Positions 45,906-57,032 of a DNA stretch of 64,000 nt are shown here, piece by piece (position 1 is the first letter of the stretch; every line of letters starts with the position of its first letter). Below the pieces are notes generated by a model. That model was not told where the DNA came from and searched no databases. It was given only the letters and a program-made list of their open reading frames with translations. The stretch lies in assembly GCF_000204055.1 (NCBI RefSeq), contig NW_006768822.1, positions 62,001 through 126,000 of the forward strand, read 5' to 3'. Origin of the DNA: Melampsora larici-populina 98AG31. Taxonomy: Eukaryota; Basidiomycota; Pucciniomycetes; Pucciniales; Melampsoraceae. The position numbers and the translations under genes are program-made.

Positions 45906-48900
45906 AACAACAACTTCGAAAAAAACTTACCTTACCTGACATCAAGTCAATTCTTCAATTGAATTGTCGCCACTCACCAGACGTCTCTAATTCACTCTTT
46001 AATTCAGATTTCACTAACTTGTTCTCCATACTGTCTTTACAAGAACCAAACGTCAACAAAGTCGACTATCTACCACAAGAACACCCCAACTGGACGCTCA
46101 TTAGCTCAACACCCACCAAAAGAAATATCAGAGCACGACCTAGAGCGTGCCTATATATCAGAAAAGACCTTGATGCGCAAATCAACCCCCTCCAAACAAC
46201 TTCACGAGACATTGCCGCGTGTACTGTAACATTCGCATCCGGCTTTAAGCTGCTTGCCATCAGTGTTTACAACGACCCAGCAATTTTCTCTGGATTCTCA
46301 GCCTACAAAGAGTTGATGAAAGGCCTCCCGCTCGAAACTCAACTACTCCCAACCATCCTCAGCACCGAATGTAACCTCCATTCCACCCTGTGGAACCCTC
46401 CTAATATCAACACAACAGACCGAGACACTGAAAAGCTAGTCGACTTGATGTCTAATTGGGACATGCGCCTACGATCCCCATACGGTATCCCAACCTTTGG
46501 AGTTGGTTCGAGCACCACACTCGGCACCTCAATTGACCAAACCTGGGTCAATGAAGCACTCGACGAAACAATTCAACAATGCCTGATAGACGAAGATAGC
46601 ATCACCAGCCACCTATCCGACCATCAAGCACTGATCACAACAATACTTACACGAGTCCACCTACAACAAAACCCCAACAAGTCAGCTAGAACCAGAAAGA
46701 ATTGGAAGAAAGCTGAAAGAATATCACTCAAAACGGAAATTCAGCAAAACCTACCGGACATCAAACCACTGACTACACGTGAGTTAATTGAAACCTTTGA
46801 TGAACAAATAACAGCAGCCATCACAACAGCACTCGACAACAACTCTCCCTGGAAGCCACCCATTGGTAAGCACAAAAAGTGGTGGATCCCGGAAATTCTT
46901 GATCCTCTACAAAAGGAAGCGCTCCGAACTGAGCGACTAATGAAGAAAACAAGAAAAGAGGAAGATCGCCTAGCTTACAAAAAAGCACGAAACAACTTCA
47001 AGACAGCAATGAACAATGCCAAAGAGAACAGCTGGAAGATTTATCTCACAACACTCACTCACGACACACTCTTCCAGGCAAAGAAATTTGCATCTGGAAG
47101 ACAACCATCTCCGGTGATAAGCACACTAATCACTTCAGATGGAAATACGTGTACGTCAAATGAAGAAAAGGCTGACGCGCTTTTCAAAGCTACATGTGTA
47201 GCTACTGCACCATGTGACTTACAGGATACCACAACCCTCGACTTTCCATTAACTGAAGAAACAAAAACAACACCATCCACGATGCCGAGCCTTAGTGACG
47301 CGCTGAACAAGGACTCGCTCAATGATATCGTTATGAAGAGCCCACCTTTGAAAGCCCCGGGTAGGGATGGCATCCAAAACTGGATATGGCAGACCATATG
47401 GCCAGTGGTTAAAAGGCATGTCCTCGCTTTATTTCACTGTATCATCATTACCGGCATCTTTCCAACGCGCTGGAAAGAAGCAAAAACAGTCATGATTCCC
47501 AAACCAGGGAAATCAGACTACACTTCACCCTCCTCCTACAGGCCGATAGCACTCCTTAACACAATCAGTAAGTTTTTCGAAAAGCTGATTGCAATCCACC
47601 TGTCACAACAGGTGGAGAAACTCCAGCTCCTAAACCGCGGACACTACGGCAGTCAACCAAACAGATCAAGCCATGAAGCTCTAGTACACCTAGTCAGCTA
47701 CATACGCACCGAATGGACTAAAGGTAACATCGTAGGAGCCATGTTTGCTGATGTTAAGTCAGCGTTCCCGTCAGTTCATCACCCAAGGCTCTTGGACACG
47801 ATCGAGAAAAAAGGAACACACTCTCGTACCCTCAACATCGTCAATGACTTCCTCTCAGACCGATCAACTAGGCTCTCGTTCAACGGCTTTGAATCAGAAC
47901 CATTCAAATTATCCCACGGATTACCACAAGGATCACCCTTGTCCCCCCTCTTATATCTTCTTTACAACTCGTCTCTTCTTGATATTGCTAACCAAATAGA
48001 CTGGGCCGAAGCTTTAGGATTCATTGACGACGTCATCCTTCTTGCATCAGCACCCGACCAACATCAACTCAGGTCAAAAATGAACACCTTAACATTCAGA
48101 CAAACAAAGTGGGCTGAGAAACACGGTGCAATCTTCGATACAAAGAAGAGTCACTGGATGATATTCAGCACAAAAAAACCCGACAAAGACACAGCTCCCC
48201 CAACCATCAACTTTGGCGCACGGAAAAATATCTCACCACAGGCAAATACAAAATGGCTAGGTATCACATTTGACGGCCAGCTCAATTTCTCACAACACAG
48301 ACAGGATGTAATCACAAAAGGAAAACAAAGGTCAGGTTTCATTGCATCGCTAGCTAAATCAGAGTGGGGCATCCCACCACACCTGATGAGAACGTTGCTA
48401 ATAGCCACAGTTCACGCGACAACTGATTATGGTATAGCGGCATGGATGCCACTCGATCCCCCAAAGTACCTCATCAACCACCTCTCAACAATTGACAACA
48501 CCAGCGCTCGAGCAGCATTAGGGGCTCTCCAAACTACCCCTCGTGTATTCCTTCAACACGACATTAACCTCCTTCGGCCAGAAACCAGATTAAAAGCTAA
48601 GCTTATGAACTTCATAGCCAAATCACTTACAAAACCAAGCCATCACCCCCTTTTTCCGATCATCCAACAGGCCCAGGTATCAAAACCACGAACGCACCGC
48701 AACATCTATCACCAATTCTTCCAACACAAATTAGGAAAAGAATTTGATGAATTCACAACACAACTACCAGTAGACCCGACTGCAATTCTCATCAGACCTC
48801 CCAGATTATCAACAATTATCCAAGACATCGAAAAGGTAGCTATCTTAGGAACGAAGAAACTCAAACCCTCAAACGAACACCTCGTCATTTACACAGACGG

Positions 48901-49810
48901 CTCTCGCATTCCAACCAAAAACACCGCAGCTGCTGCTTGGTGCGAAAATACTAATAAATCTATTGCACAACACCTAGGTAAGGCTAGACTCCACGGAATC
49001 TATCAGGCCGAATACAAAGGAGTCCAATTAGGTCTTACAATCGCCATGCGCAAATCAACTCAAGATACTAGAAGAATCACAATTATTCTGGACAATCAGT
49101 CAGTAATTAAAGATCTCAGTAACTGCCCTCTATCAATCGCGTCACTACTCGACCGGAAGGAGACCTTCAAGATCATCAACTACATAGCAGCATCATTCCC
49201 AAACGCAAGAATTACAATCCGTTGGTGCCCAGGACACTGTGGTGTACGAGGTAACAAAACGGTGGACAAAATCGCTAACAGCTTGGCAAAAAGAGAATTG
49301 CCAAGCACATTCACATCCACGCCCTCTCTTGCAGGTTTTACATCAGCAATCAAGGAGTGGTCAAAAGCAGACAAAAACAACTTTACCGATAACGAAATCA
49401 AGAGATTAGGCCATAAACCTTCTCAAAAACGACACCTTAAGGCTCTCAGTGAACTACGAAAACATGAATGCACGGCAATCACACAACTTAGATCTAATCA
49501 TATATATCTTAACTCATATCTATTTAAGCACCAACAGCGATTCGACCCCCTCTGCGAATGTGGAGGAGGGGTTGAAACCATTGACCATTTCTTGTTCATA
49601 TGTAACAGGTACGAGAAACAACGAAAGAAGCTAATCAACGTGATAAACAAACTCCAACTCTCAGAATCATCAGACATCACCAAAAACCCGAAAGCATTTG
49701 GATGCATAGCCAAATACTCCAACTCGACCTGGCGGTTCAAGAATCGTTGGGTGTGGGCAACCATCACCAAAGAGGAAACCCCTCAAAATCTCCAAACCCC
49801 ATCCATATAA
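45899..49810 (+). CDS. LINE ORF2: endonuclease, reverse transcriptase, RNase H, 1,303 aa
   Basis: The ORF is intact and its ATG overlaps the ORF1 stop (ATGCTAG), a stop-start arrangement. The domains in order are an APE-type endonuclease (residues 1-260: NCRHS, LQEP, SHLSDHQAL), a reverse transcriptase (about 470-770) and an RNase H. The reverse transcriptase shows KTVMIPKPGK, SYRPIALLN, FADVKSAF, GLPQGSPLSPLLY and FIDDV. The RNase H spans about 995-1130 (YTDGS, AEYKGV, LDNQS, WCPGHCG). A terminal CCHC motif follows (CECGGGVETIDHFLFIC). The usual GDxN endonuclease motif reads TECN here, an Asp to Glu change. This set is characteristic of Tad1/I-type LINEs. The enzyme would nick DNA and prime reverse transcription of the element RNA at the target. 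Confidence 0.93.
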   Translation: MLEQQLRKKLTLPDIKSILQLNCRHSPDVSNSLFNSDFTNLFSILSLQEPNVNKVDYLPQEHPNWTLISSTPTKRNIRARPRACLYIRKDLDAQINPLQTTSRDIAACTVTFASGFKLLAISVYNDPAIFSGFSAYKELMKGLPLETQLLPTILSTECNLHSTLWNPPNINTTDRDTEKLVDLMSNWDMRLRSPYGIPTFGVGSSTTLGTSIDQTWVNEALDETIQQCLIDEDSITSHLSDHQALITTILTRVHLQQNPNKSARTRKNWKKAERISLKTEIQQNLPDIKPLTTRELIETFDEQITAAITTALDNNSPWKPPIGKHKKWWIPEILDPLQKEALRTERLMKKTRKEEDRLAYKKARNNFKTAMNNAKENSWKIYLTTLTHDTLFQAKKFASGRQPSPVISTLITSDGNTCTSNEEKADALFKATCVATAPCDLQDTTTLDFPLTEETKTTPSTMPSLSDALNKDSLNDIVMKSPPLKAPGRDGIQNWIWQTIWPVVKRHVLALFHCIIITGIFPTRWKEAKTVMIPKPGKSDYTSPSSYRPIALLNTISKFFEKLIAIHLSQQVEKLQLLNRGHYGSQPNRSSHEALVHLVSYIRTEWTKGNIVGAMFADVKSAFPSVHHPRLLDTIEKKGTHSRTLNIVNDFLSDRSTRLSFNGFESEPFKLSHGLPQGSPLSPLLYLLYNSSLLDIANQIDWAEALGFIDDVILLASAPDQHQLRSKMNTLTFRQTKWAEKHGAIFDTKKSHWMIFSTKKPDKDTAPPTINFGARKNISPQANTKWLGITFDGQLNFSQHRQDVITKGKQRSGFIASLAKSEWGIPPHLMRTLLIATVHATTDYGIAAWMPLDPPKYLINHLSTIDNTSARAALGALQTTPRVFLQHDINLLRPETRLKAKLMNFIAKSLTKPSHHPLFPIIQQAQVSKPRTHRNIYHQFFQHKLGKEFDEFTTQLPVDPTAILIRPPRLSTIIQDIEKVAILGTKKLKPSNEHLVIYTDGSRIPTKNTAAAAWCENTNKSIAQHLGKARLHGIYQAEYKGVQLGLTIAMRKSTQDTRRITIILDNQSVIKDLSNCPLSIASLLDRKETFKIINYIAASFPNARITIRWCPGHCGVRGNKTVDKIANSLAKRELPSTFTSTPSLAGFTSAIKEWSKADKNNFTDNEIKRLGHKPSQKRHLKALSELRKHECTAITQLRSNHIYLNSYLFKHQQRFDPLCECGGGVETIDHFLFICNRYEKQRKKLINVINKLQLSESSDITKNPKAFGCIAKYSNSTWRFKNRWVWATITKEETPQNLQTPSI

Positions 49811-49825
49811 CATCCTTCCTACATT

Positions 49826-50352
49826 AGGGCGGTTCAAGAAGGGCTTTTACAGCCCTTTTTTATATTTTACATCTTGTTCGGGGTCTGTAAATTTTAAGTA
49901 AAATTTTAAGGTCGTGAACCACCTTTAGAGGTGGTTCACGGTTTGGCGATCTTGTAATCGGCCTTTAAAATTTTTAAATTCTGTCCCTGAATTTCCAAAA
50001 GACAGGGACAATTGAGCCGAAAAAAAGAATTACTTACATTCTTTCTTTTTTTTGTTCCTGGATTCTGACAATTTTTGGTCAAGAAAGGACCTCGTTTTCT
50101 CGTATTTTTTTTTCTCGATGGCTTCCTCTTTCATTAACAAAAATTCTGTACAAAAACACAAGAAAACAAAAAAGAAAACAAAGCCAAAAAAAGAACGGTT
50201 GGGACTGTGTTCCTGAATTTACAAAGCTGTAAAACGTAAGTTTACAGCATTCGCCGCTTTGCGATCAAGCTTTTTAAGGATTGAGCAACCTTAAAAAGAC
50301 TGATCGCGACTCGGCGACCACGTTGCTCGCGGTTCTCTTCTTGAACCGCCCT
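49826..50352. repeat. Structured LINE 3' UTR with nested inverted repeats
   Basis: AGGGCGGTTCAAGAAG at 49826-49841 is perfectly complementary to 50337-50352. Within it lie a perfect 11-bp hairpin with a 4-base loop at 49914-49939 (GTGAACCACCT arms) and a 19-base near-perfect inverted pair at 50261-50279 and 50289-50307. Such structures may serve as recognition signals for the element's reverse transcriptase. Confidence 0.75.
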
Positions 50353-50430
50353 ATTGTCTTGTCAAACACCTTCCTTTAGCGCCACCATCTGTATCTAAAC
50401 AAAAACACTTGTAATACTTTAAACAGCCAG

Positions 50431-51618
50431 CACGTGACCTTTTCCCCACTGGGGTTTTTACTGGAGCGGAGCACAAGTAGTTAAGTGCCTGATAGCCTTC
50501 GGCTCAGGAGGCACTCTAAACAATGAAATAAAAAAAAAAAAAACAACGAATGGGTGAATAGATCTCAACAGATGGAAGCTGGTGGCATGCTCCAGACCGC
50601 TTGGCTTTAAAAACTTCCGTTGATTTTGATGATTGTATGTACAAAGGTAATATACGCGTCGTTTTCGAGCCATCGCCAGTCACCGGTCAGCGTGGTTTGT
50701 CATTTCCATATTCAACCGTCTACAAGCTTTCAGGGATTAGCTTATATCGCAATACGATCTTAGCTCCCTTTTATTGAAGGATTCAGGAGTTCAGGGCCCT
50801 GCAGATATATTTTCAGTGTTTCTGTCGACCAATAGACATGTCCTTCCGTCCCAAGCAGCCCTTCCTGCCGACCACAAGCGCCTCGCAACACTCTACTTTA
50901 TTCTGGCCACCTTCGTGTTCGTTGCCCTGGTATTCCGAAACTCGGTGAGCTCAATGAAACCAATCTCACGTTCCTCATCATTTGGTTGTCGCTTTACTCC
51001 CGAATTCCTCAAAGATCCGCGCATTGCATCAATTCCATACGCTTCGAGGTGTTTGCTTCGAGGTGTTTGCTTTGAGGTGCTTTGCTTTGAGGTTGTTCGG
51101 GGAGATGGATCTCAATCGGAGACACAGCTGCGCTCGTAGTATCACCTTTTATATCTCACAAACCAGGTTTCCAGTGTGCACATCAGTCACAAACTCTGTG
51201 CACTGCTAGACATCGCTGTTTCACTCCAACCGAAATTGAACACCGCGATTGACCAGCGAAGATTCCCAACCACGCTGTTCTAAATTTGTTTCAGTACATT
51301 CAAAAACTTCCGCATATATATCTTGGGAAACAAGCTTCAATCATCTTTACAGCCCTCCTCAAATTCCATAATCCCGTCATCGAGTCTCATCGCCTCTCGC
51401 TCATAATTCCCTCTGCCTTTCTGCGCCACAGGTTTTACATCTGATTCGCTCGCAGATCAGCACGTTCATTGCAGAAGACTGTTTTCGGCTACTCCTATCT
51501 CGCGTCTTTGCCTTGGTATTGAATTTTGCTGCGCCGTTGGACATCCATCAGCTCATCGAAGAATTGCTGTAGCTGAACCCAAACCATCCAGCTGAAATCG
51601 GTTTCCAACCATCTCATT
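50431..51618. other. Intergenic region upstream of ferric reductase
   Basis: A compound hairpin at 50485-50514 has arms GTGCCT and AGGCAC with an inner AGCC/GGCT stem. A 13-14-base tandem (GCTTCGAGGTGTTT and variants) lies at 51041-51097. An ORF at 50774-51139 has a hydrophobic stretch (RLATLYFILATFVFVALVF), but no ATG in its frame before that stretch, and I do not call it. The final 300 bases are the probable ferric reductase promoter and leader. Confidence 0.45.
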
Positions 51619-54600
51619 ATGGCCAGTGCTTCGGGTCCCCCTCCTCGTATTCCAAATTTTGAGCTCAACGAACGTATCGGCGCCTTCTTTGCGTATTTGG
51701 GTCTCGTAGGGTTGGGTGTGAGCTATTTTACAGAAGAAATTCAGACACCGTTTGCGACGCTACGCAGGCTACTATAGAAACATGTCTACTGATTGCGAAA
51801 GCTTTTTTTGGTTTGTTGTCTTGATGAATTTCACATAAAATGTATTCACGAACAATTTGCAGGCCGCAGTGCTATTTCGACTTCCAAGTTTCGTGAAGCA
51901 TGTGCGTGGAACTGGTAAATATGGCTATACTTTTCTCGCCGCACAACAGAATGGTAGCGTGGCTTCCGGAGTCGCCAGAGTTTCGCAAGGGGAGACAGGT
52001 ACAGTCATGAAGAATAGTTGGATCAAAAGCACTTGGTGGAACGTTCAAAGGGCTCTCATGACTCGAATCCCACTGACCAGTGGACTCAGTGTTGGAAAAC
52101 TCCTTCTCATGATGGTTTGTTACTCTGTTGATTGTTGCATAAAATTTCTTTTACAAAATGGATCATCTGCTCGTATCTTGTTGATAATGTGTCTTGCCCT
52201 AACTGCAGATGTACATTGCGGTATCAATCACATTATCGCTGTACAGAAATTTAGACAACGATATCAGCATAAATAACTACAAGCGCTTTGGCTTTCTAGC
52301 CGTCTCTCAACTTCCCATCACCTTCGCACTGAGTATGAAGAATTCCCCGCTAGGATACTTGATTGGGGAGGGTTATGAGAAGCTCAATTTTCTACATCGC
52401 TTCACCGGTTCGTCAAAGGACGTTTCTTCAGTCTAAATGGAATTGTCTCGTCTAATGGAGCCGATTTTCTTTGTACATGGTGGCTCGACGTCTCAGGTCG
52501 GCTGATGTTCTTATTTGGTAAGCTATCAGAATTAGAACTGTCATACCCTGTCATGTTTTCCAAGTTGGCCACGCTTCTATTGGTTAGCTGACAAGTTCCT
52601 ACTCGTCAGCCCTGGTTCATGGCGCCCTATTGATGAAGATCCAAGTTGAACGAACTGGTACCATTCACCTTGGTCACGCTCCTCCGTCCTGGGGCTTTGC
52701 TGCGCTTGTAACAATGCTGGTGATGGGCTTCACGGGCTGGCGAGTGATAAGAGAAAGATTCTATCAGCTCTTTCTCGTCATTCATGTGATCGGGTGAGCA
52801 ATTCTATCTTTCAAACCTTGATGGTCCAAAAGTCATTTTAAAAACCCCTGTTGTACCATGTACATCTGTTATCTTTGTTCATACAGGTATATCGTCATTC
52901 TGGTCACCATTTGGAAACATGTGCCAGCAACCCATCCAGTTCAGTTTCCATATCATTGTCACATACATTGATATTACTTCAATCAGAAAAGAGGCTGACG
53001 TTCTCATGTACTTGATCTACTCTACACGACTTGGTCCTTTGATATCCAGTACGTCTACGTCTCCATCGCATTCCTTGGCGTCGATCACGTCCTGAAGGCT
53101 CTCAAGACTCGTTATACCGATGCATCACTCTCGATAATGCCGGGCGGACTGACACGAATCGAGGTGCATGGAATTAATGAGGGTTGGCATGCAGGTTAGT
53201 TGATCAATTATCTCGTTACTGTTCAATATACTTGAGCTCCTTGCTTCCTCATCCGTCCAAACTTGCAACGGATCCCTACGACTTTCTTCTATGTTGCTCA
53301 AACGTTGACCCCGAACTGACAGGACTATTTATTATGCATTTCCATATCATTTCCTCCATTATTTATTCCCTAAGGCCAGCATGTTTTCATCCGAGTCCTC
53401 AACGGTCGAAACGTGGTTGAAAAGGTAATACGATTTGGGGTGGCTTTTTCGAAGTGACTCTCTTAACCAATGTGTGCAACTTGTTCGCGATTCAGCATCC
53501 TTTCACTATAGTCAATGCACCAAACCGCTCGTCCTTACCCTTGTAAGTCTTTCTTGATGAAAATCGGTTAATCCAGACAAATCATACCACAACAAATATG
53601 CATGAGGTGAGCTGATGAATTTGGCTTCACATCTATCTTCTGGGGTGACTCTAAAGGTTAGGTCAAGATTTGGTTCTTGTAGCAAAAGCAGCTGGTGATT
53701 TCACTCGTGTAAGTCCATAACTTTCAAATCGGAAGACTGTCCGTCATCCATTGCAATCGTGTGCCTTTTCATTTTGGTTTGCCTTCTTGAGCTGATCGCC
53801 TCTTGAATCTTTATCATAACATGCAGAATATGCATAAAATGGCCGACAAACCCAATGAGCTTCTCTCGGAGAAATCCAAGACTTCTGAAACTTTCATGAA
53901 TTATAAACGCTTCCGCGTCACTGTTGAAGGGTGCGTCTCTTGATACCATAATTGACAGTGTCTCGGCTGTCAAGTTGATTTTATCGGCTTGAGTATTCTC
54001 TTTCAGACCTTACGGCGTCTCATTTGACGACCCCACAAAATATGGCACCGTCTTCCTGGTGAGATTTCTTATTTTTTCAAGCTCTGATCACTAATTGAGC
54101 TCAAAATTTTTTCCATGACCCAAAAGTGTGCGGGCGGGATCGGGATCACGTACTGCATCGGAATACTTGAAGATGTTAGCCTTTGGAAACCACAGTCATC
54201 TCTTCCTTTTCTGATTACTGATAAACCCGTGGACATTTAGATTGTAGGTAAGATCTTTAGAGGAGCCCCGATATCCACACAGAAGATCGAGTTGGTCTGG
54301 GCGTTTCGCGACAGTCGTGAGTGTCAATTTTTGACTCTATGTTACATGAAAAGAGACATGTTTTAAGCGTTATTATCACCAACAACAACAGGTTTACTGG
54401 AGGGGTTTGAACCTGCTTTAGCGGAAATAGTCAACGTAGCGGTCGCGCACCCTCAAATTTCTATCAACATTCGACTCTTCCGCACTGGCGGTGACCGAAA
54501 CTTGAATGATTACACGAGTTTACCCGCAAAATTCGAGGCAGGAGCGCGACCAGACTTCAAAAACTTACTCGATGAAGTCGCTGCACACCCTACTAGTCTA

Positions 54601-54801
54601 GCTATCTGCGTCTGTGGCCCAATCTCATTCGTCGATAGCGTCTCAGCTGCTGCAATTAGTATGAACACTGGGGAGTTATCAGACATTGCACTACATACGT
54701 AAGTTGCCCATGTTTCTCTATTTTGCGTTAATAGCTTGATGAAAGCATACGAATCCTGAAATATTTTTGGCGTTTGATAAAGCGAACGGTTTGGGTGGTA
54801 G
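51619..54801 (+). CDS. Ferric/cupric reductase (FRE family), 568 aa
   Basis: Sixteen exons join in phase: 51619-51717, 51863-52114, 52209-52407, 52497-52517, 52610-52793, 52887-52938, 53050-53194, 53375-53424, 53496-53542, 53657-53708, 53827-53930, 54007-54058, 54127-54174, 54241-54316, 54392-54698 and 54783-54801. The bis-heme histidines lie in HRFTGRLMFLFGALVHGAL (about 180-198) and FLVIHVIGYIVILVTIWKH. The FAD motif is HPFT (335-338), the NADPH site is GGIGIT (about 422-427), and VCGP lies near 538. The protein ends ERFGW, as flavocytochrome reductases do. These plasma-membrane enzymes use cytosolic NADPH to reduce extracellular Fe(III) or Cu(II) before uptake. The intron density is high; exons 4 and 16 are only 21 and 19 bases. 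The exon 6/7 junction (KHVPATHP to YVYVSIAF) was chosen by phase and family pattern. Confidence 0.9.
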
Positions 54802-57032
54802 TTGCGTGCATATTGTTGTTCCAACATAGATGCATCACTGTCATACCTTTCAAACTACAAAGCAAAAACCTTTGACAAGTATCATACTTTCAATTTCAAT
54901 TTTTGCCGAGATAAAAAGAAAGGTGTGCCAGCCAAAGGTGGATCTTCATCGTATTTCTCTTGACATCTGTAATCTGTCCGATAGCGATGGCTATGTCTGT
55001 ATTTGTTCTTCATTAATTTTTCTCCCCAGACGTCCACTAGACATGGTTGCTATCCTTCAATCCACAATACTCTACTCATGAAAACTATAATTTTGAGTAC
55101 CATTGCTTGTGGAAATGGTCCTCTTGAGCTTGCTCAGGCTCCCACAACAGAATCTTGATTCATTTTCAGTTTTTCAAGGTCTTTTTTTTGTCAAGTAATA
55201 ATGGTGGTTTCTCATTCTTACTAGTTGTCATTTTCTAAGTGAGACTCATTCCTCCGAAGTAGCTTCCCGGAGTAGCCCACTGGATTGAGAGTTGACAAAT
55301 TGAGTGCATATTGATTGATTCCTGTCTTGAGTGCTCAATCCAAGACAGGTAAAGGATCGTTGGATTCTGCTTCTAAATCAGCTCCTATCAAGTTAGGCTG
55401 AATCAGAATGCTTAGGTTCTCTTGAGTGAGCAGTCAAAGTATCTGATATTCTCTGTTGCAAAAATCTTACAGGATGAAGCTTTCGTGCAATATTCTCAGA
55501 TACCTTTCCTCGAGGATTTCGCTAGATTTTTTGATGGAAGTAGATATGTGGCTGTTGGAAAAGTACATGCTGGACAGATGGCAGAGTTGCAAAACCTGGT
55601 GAAGAATATGAGAAAGGCAGAACGATATGAATTTCAGTGTTCAGGAATCAGAATACCGGGTGCAAAACCAATGATAATTGGAGCAGAATTTAACTCATAG
55701 GCGAGTTTTTTCCTTGGCAAACTATCAGATGCGTTTGCAAGGGCTGAATTACATGAAGAAGGAAACTTGAACGTAGAAAGAGAAGAAGCAAAGACAATGA
55801 CTCTGTGAAAATGTTACCGATGAGCAATTTGCCCACCTTTGGAACGGGTTCATATCTGGTTCATATCTTAAACATATTGGTGATTAAGAAGGTGGACAAG
55901 CTTTCGATTGTTATAGCTGTTGGGCATCGAACCTCATGCTACAAGGAAAAAGTTACTTTCTCATCAGCTCAGTGGCAAGATCAAGCCTTTCTGATCATCT
56001 GGCCATGGGCCACGCCTGACTGCAGATACATTTCAAGTCTCTGGTGCATCTTCATGCTCTGGCTCAACGGGCATTTGCATCTGATGAAAGGCATTGAGAA
56101 CACCTCGTGCGAGTTCTGTATGTCATGAGACGACCAGTCATCGCTGGACCCATCTTTCTTGAAAAGCCTTATCCTTTGGTTGCCCCAGCCTGATTCATGA
56201 CCCAACTCCGCCATTTCTCTGGTGCCGCCTCAGTCTCTTTCCTTATTCTGAACTCACTAAAGTATCGATCAAAGTACGTATGGAGGATGGTACGTAACCG
56301 TCGCACCCAATTACAGCTGCCGAGTGAATCAGACATGATACATCTAAAGGCTCAAATTTGAGATTCGGTCGACGCTCGGTGAAGCAGGCCATCCGTTTAT
56401 TGGCTAGGGGACGTTGAACAAATACAAACAGTTTCCTACTTTGCATTGTCGTTGACAGAGTAGCGGATATTTATACATATGAGAATAGCATCTTTCGATC
56501 AGAACCCACCTGACCTGCATGTGGTCCGATCAAAATAGCCGGAGTGAGAGGCCTTTGTATGTACACTGAGTGGTCAGGGTGGTCACAAACAAAAAACTGC
56601 TTCTCATCCGATGTAGCTGCACTTATTGAACAAACATCCGAGCGCCACATTGCATAACCAAAGGAGGAAGATATCTATACGCAAAAACAAACAACAAGTG
56701 ATTCTAATGTTCCGTGTTTTCGGGGGCAATTATAGTGTTATCTGGACCTATCATCCGTCTTCGAAAGAAGAAACAAAGAAGGAAATGGAACTGCCTAAGG
56801 AGAAAAAGAAGAAATCTCAAGTCTTTCTCGGACACAGACACCTCCGATAGCTCTCAGAGATACACATAACCCCACTATTTTGTAAGACAAGAAAGAGTAC
56901 CAGATAGAAGTTGTTATTAACAAAATATGATGAGCAAAAAAAAGAAAAAAAAAGAAAAAAGCTTCAAATTGAAAGACTAGAAAGTCCAGCGAGAATGTCT
57001 AATACTTGATGAAACCAACCAAATGAGCTCTA
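54802..57032. other. Intergenic region between ferric reductase and GATA gene
   Basis: Besides the exon-like fragment at 55473-55700, there are weak frames on both strands at 55800-56450 (for example minus 56446-56243 and 56214-55981) whose peptides I could not assign. A-rich tracts occur at 56760-56810 and 56935-56965. No gene model is supported. Confidence 0.45.
55473..55700 (+). pseudogene. Possible gene fragment (exon-like open frame)
   Basis: After a CTTACAG acceptor-like site, 75 codons read DEAFVQYSQIPFLEDFARFF, SRYVAVGKVHAGQMAELQNL and RIPGAKPMIIGAEFNS before a TAG. The composition looks coding, but there is no upstream ATG or matching donor exon nearby. It may be a remnant of a gene or transposon. 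I do not recognise the family. Confidence 0.3.

Larger units (their letters stand above)
44091..50430 (+). mobile_element. Tad1-like non-LTR retrotransposon (LINE), nearly complete
   Basis: Two ORFs follow in order: gag-like ORF1 with zinc knuckles, then ORF2 with endonuclease, reverse transcriptase and RNase H. A structured 3' UTR ends the element. CACGTGACC occurs at both proposed edges (44082-44090 and 50431-50439) and may be the target-site duplication. It is only nine bases and partly palindromic, so the limits are tentative. No poly(A) tail is seen at the 3' edge. GC content is visibly higher than in the flanking DNA. Confidence 0.7.

Noticed and set aside
50774..51139. 121-aa ORF with a possible membrane helix
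   Set aside because: There is no ATG before the hydrophobic part in that frame, the nearby ATG opens a different frame with an early stop, and the 3' half is a tandem repeat.
55805..56446. Overlapping ORFs on both strands
   Set aside because: Neither strand gives a family resemblance or matching splice sites, so no gene is called.
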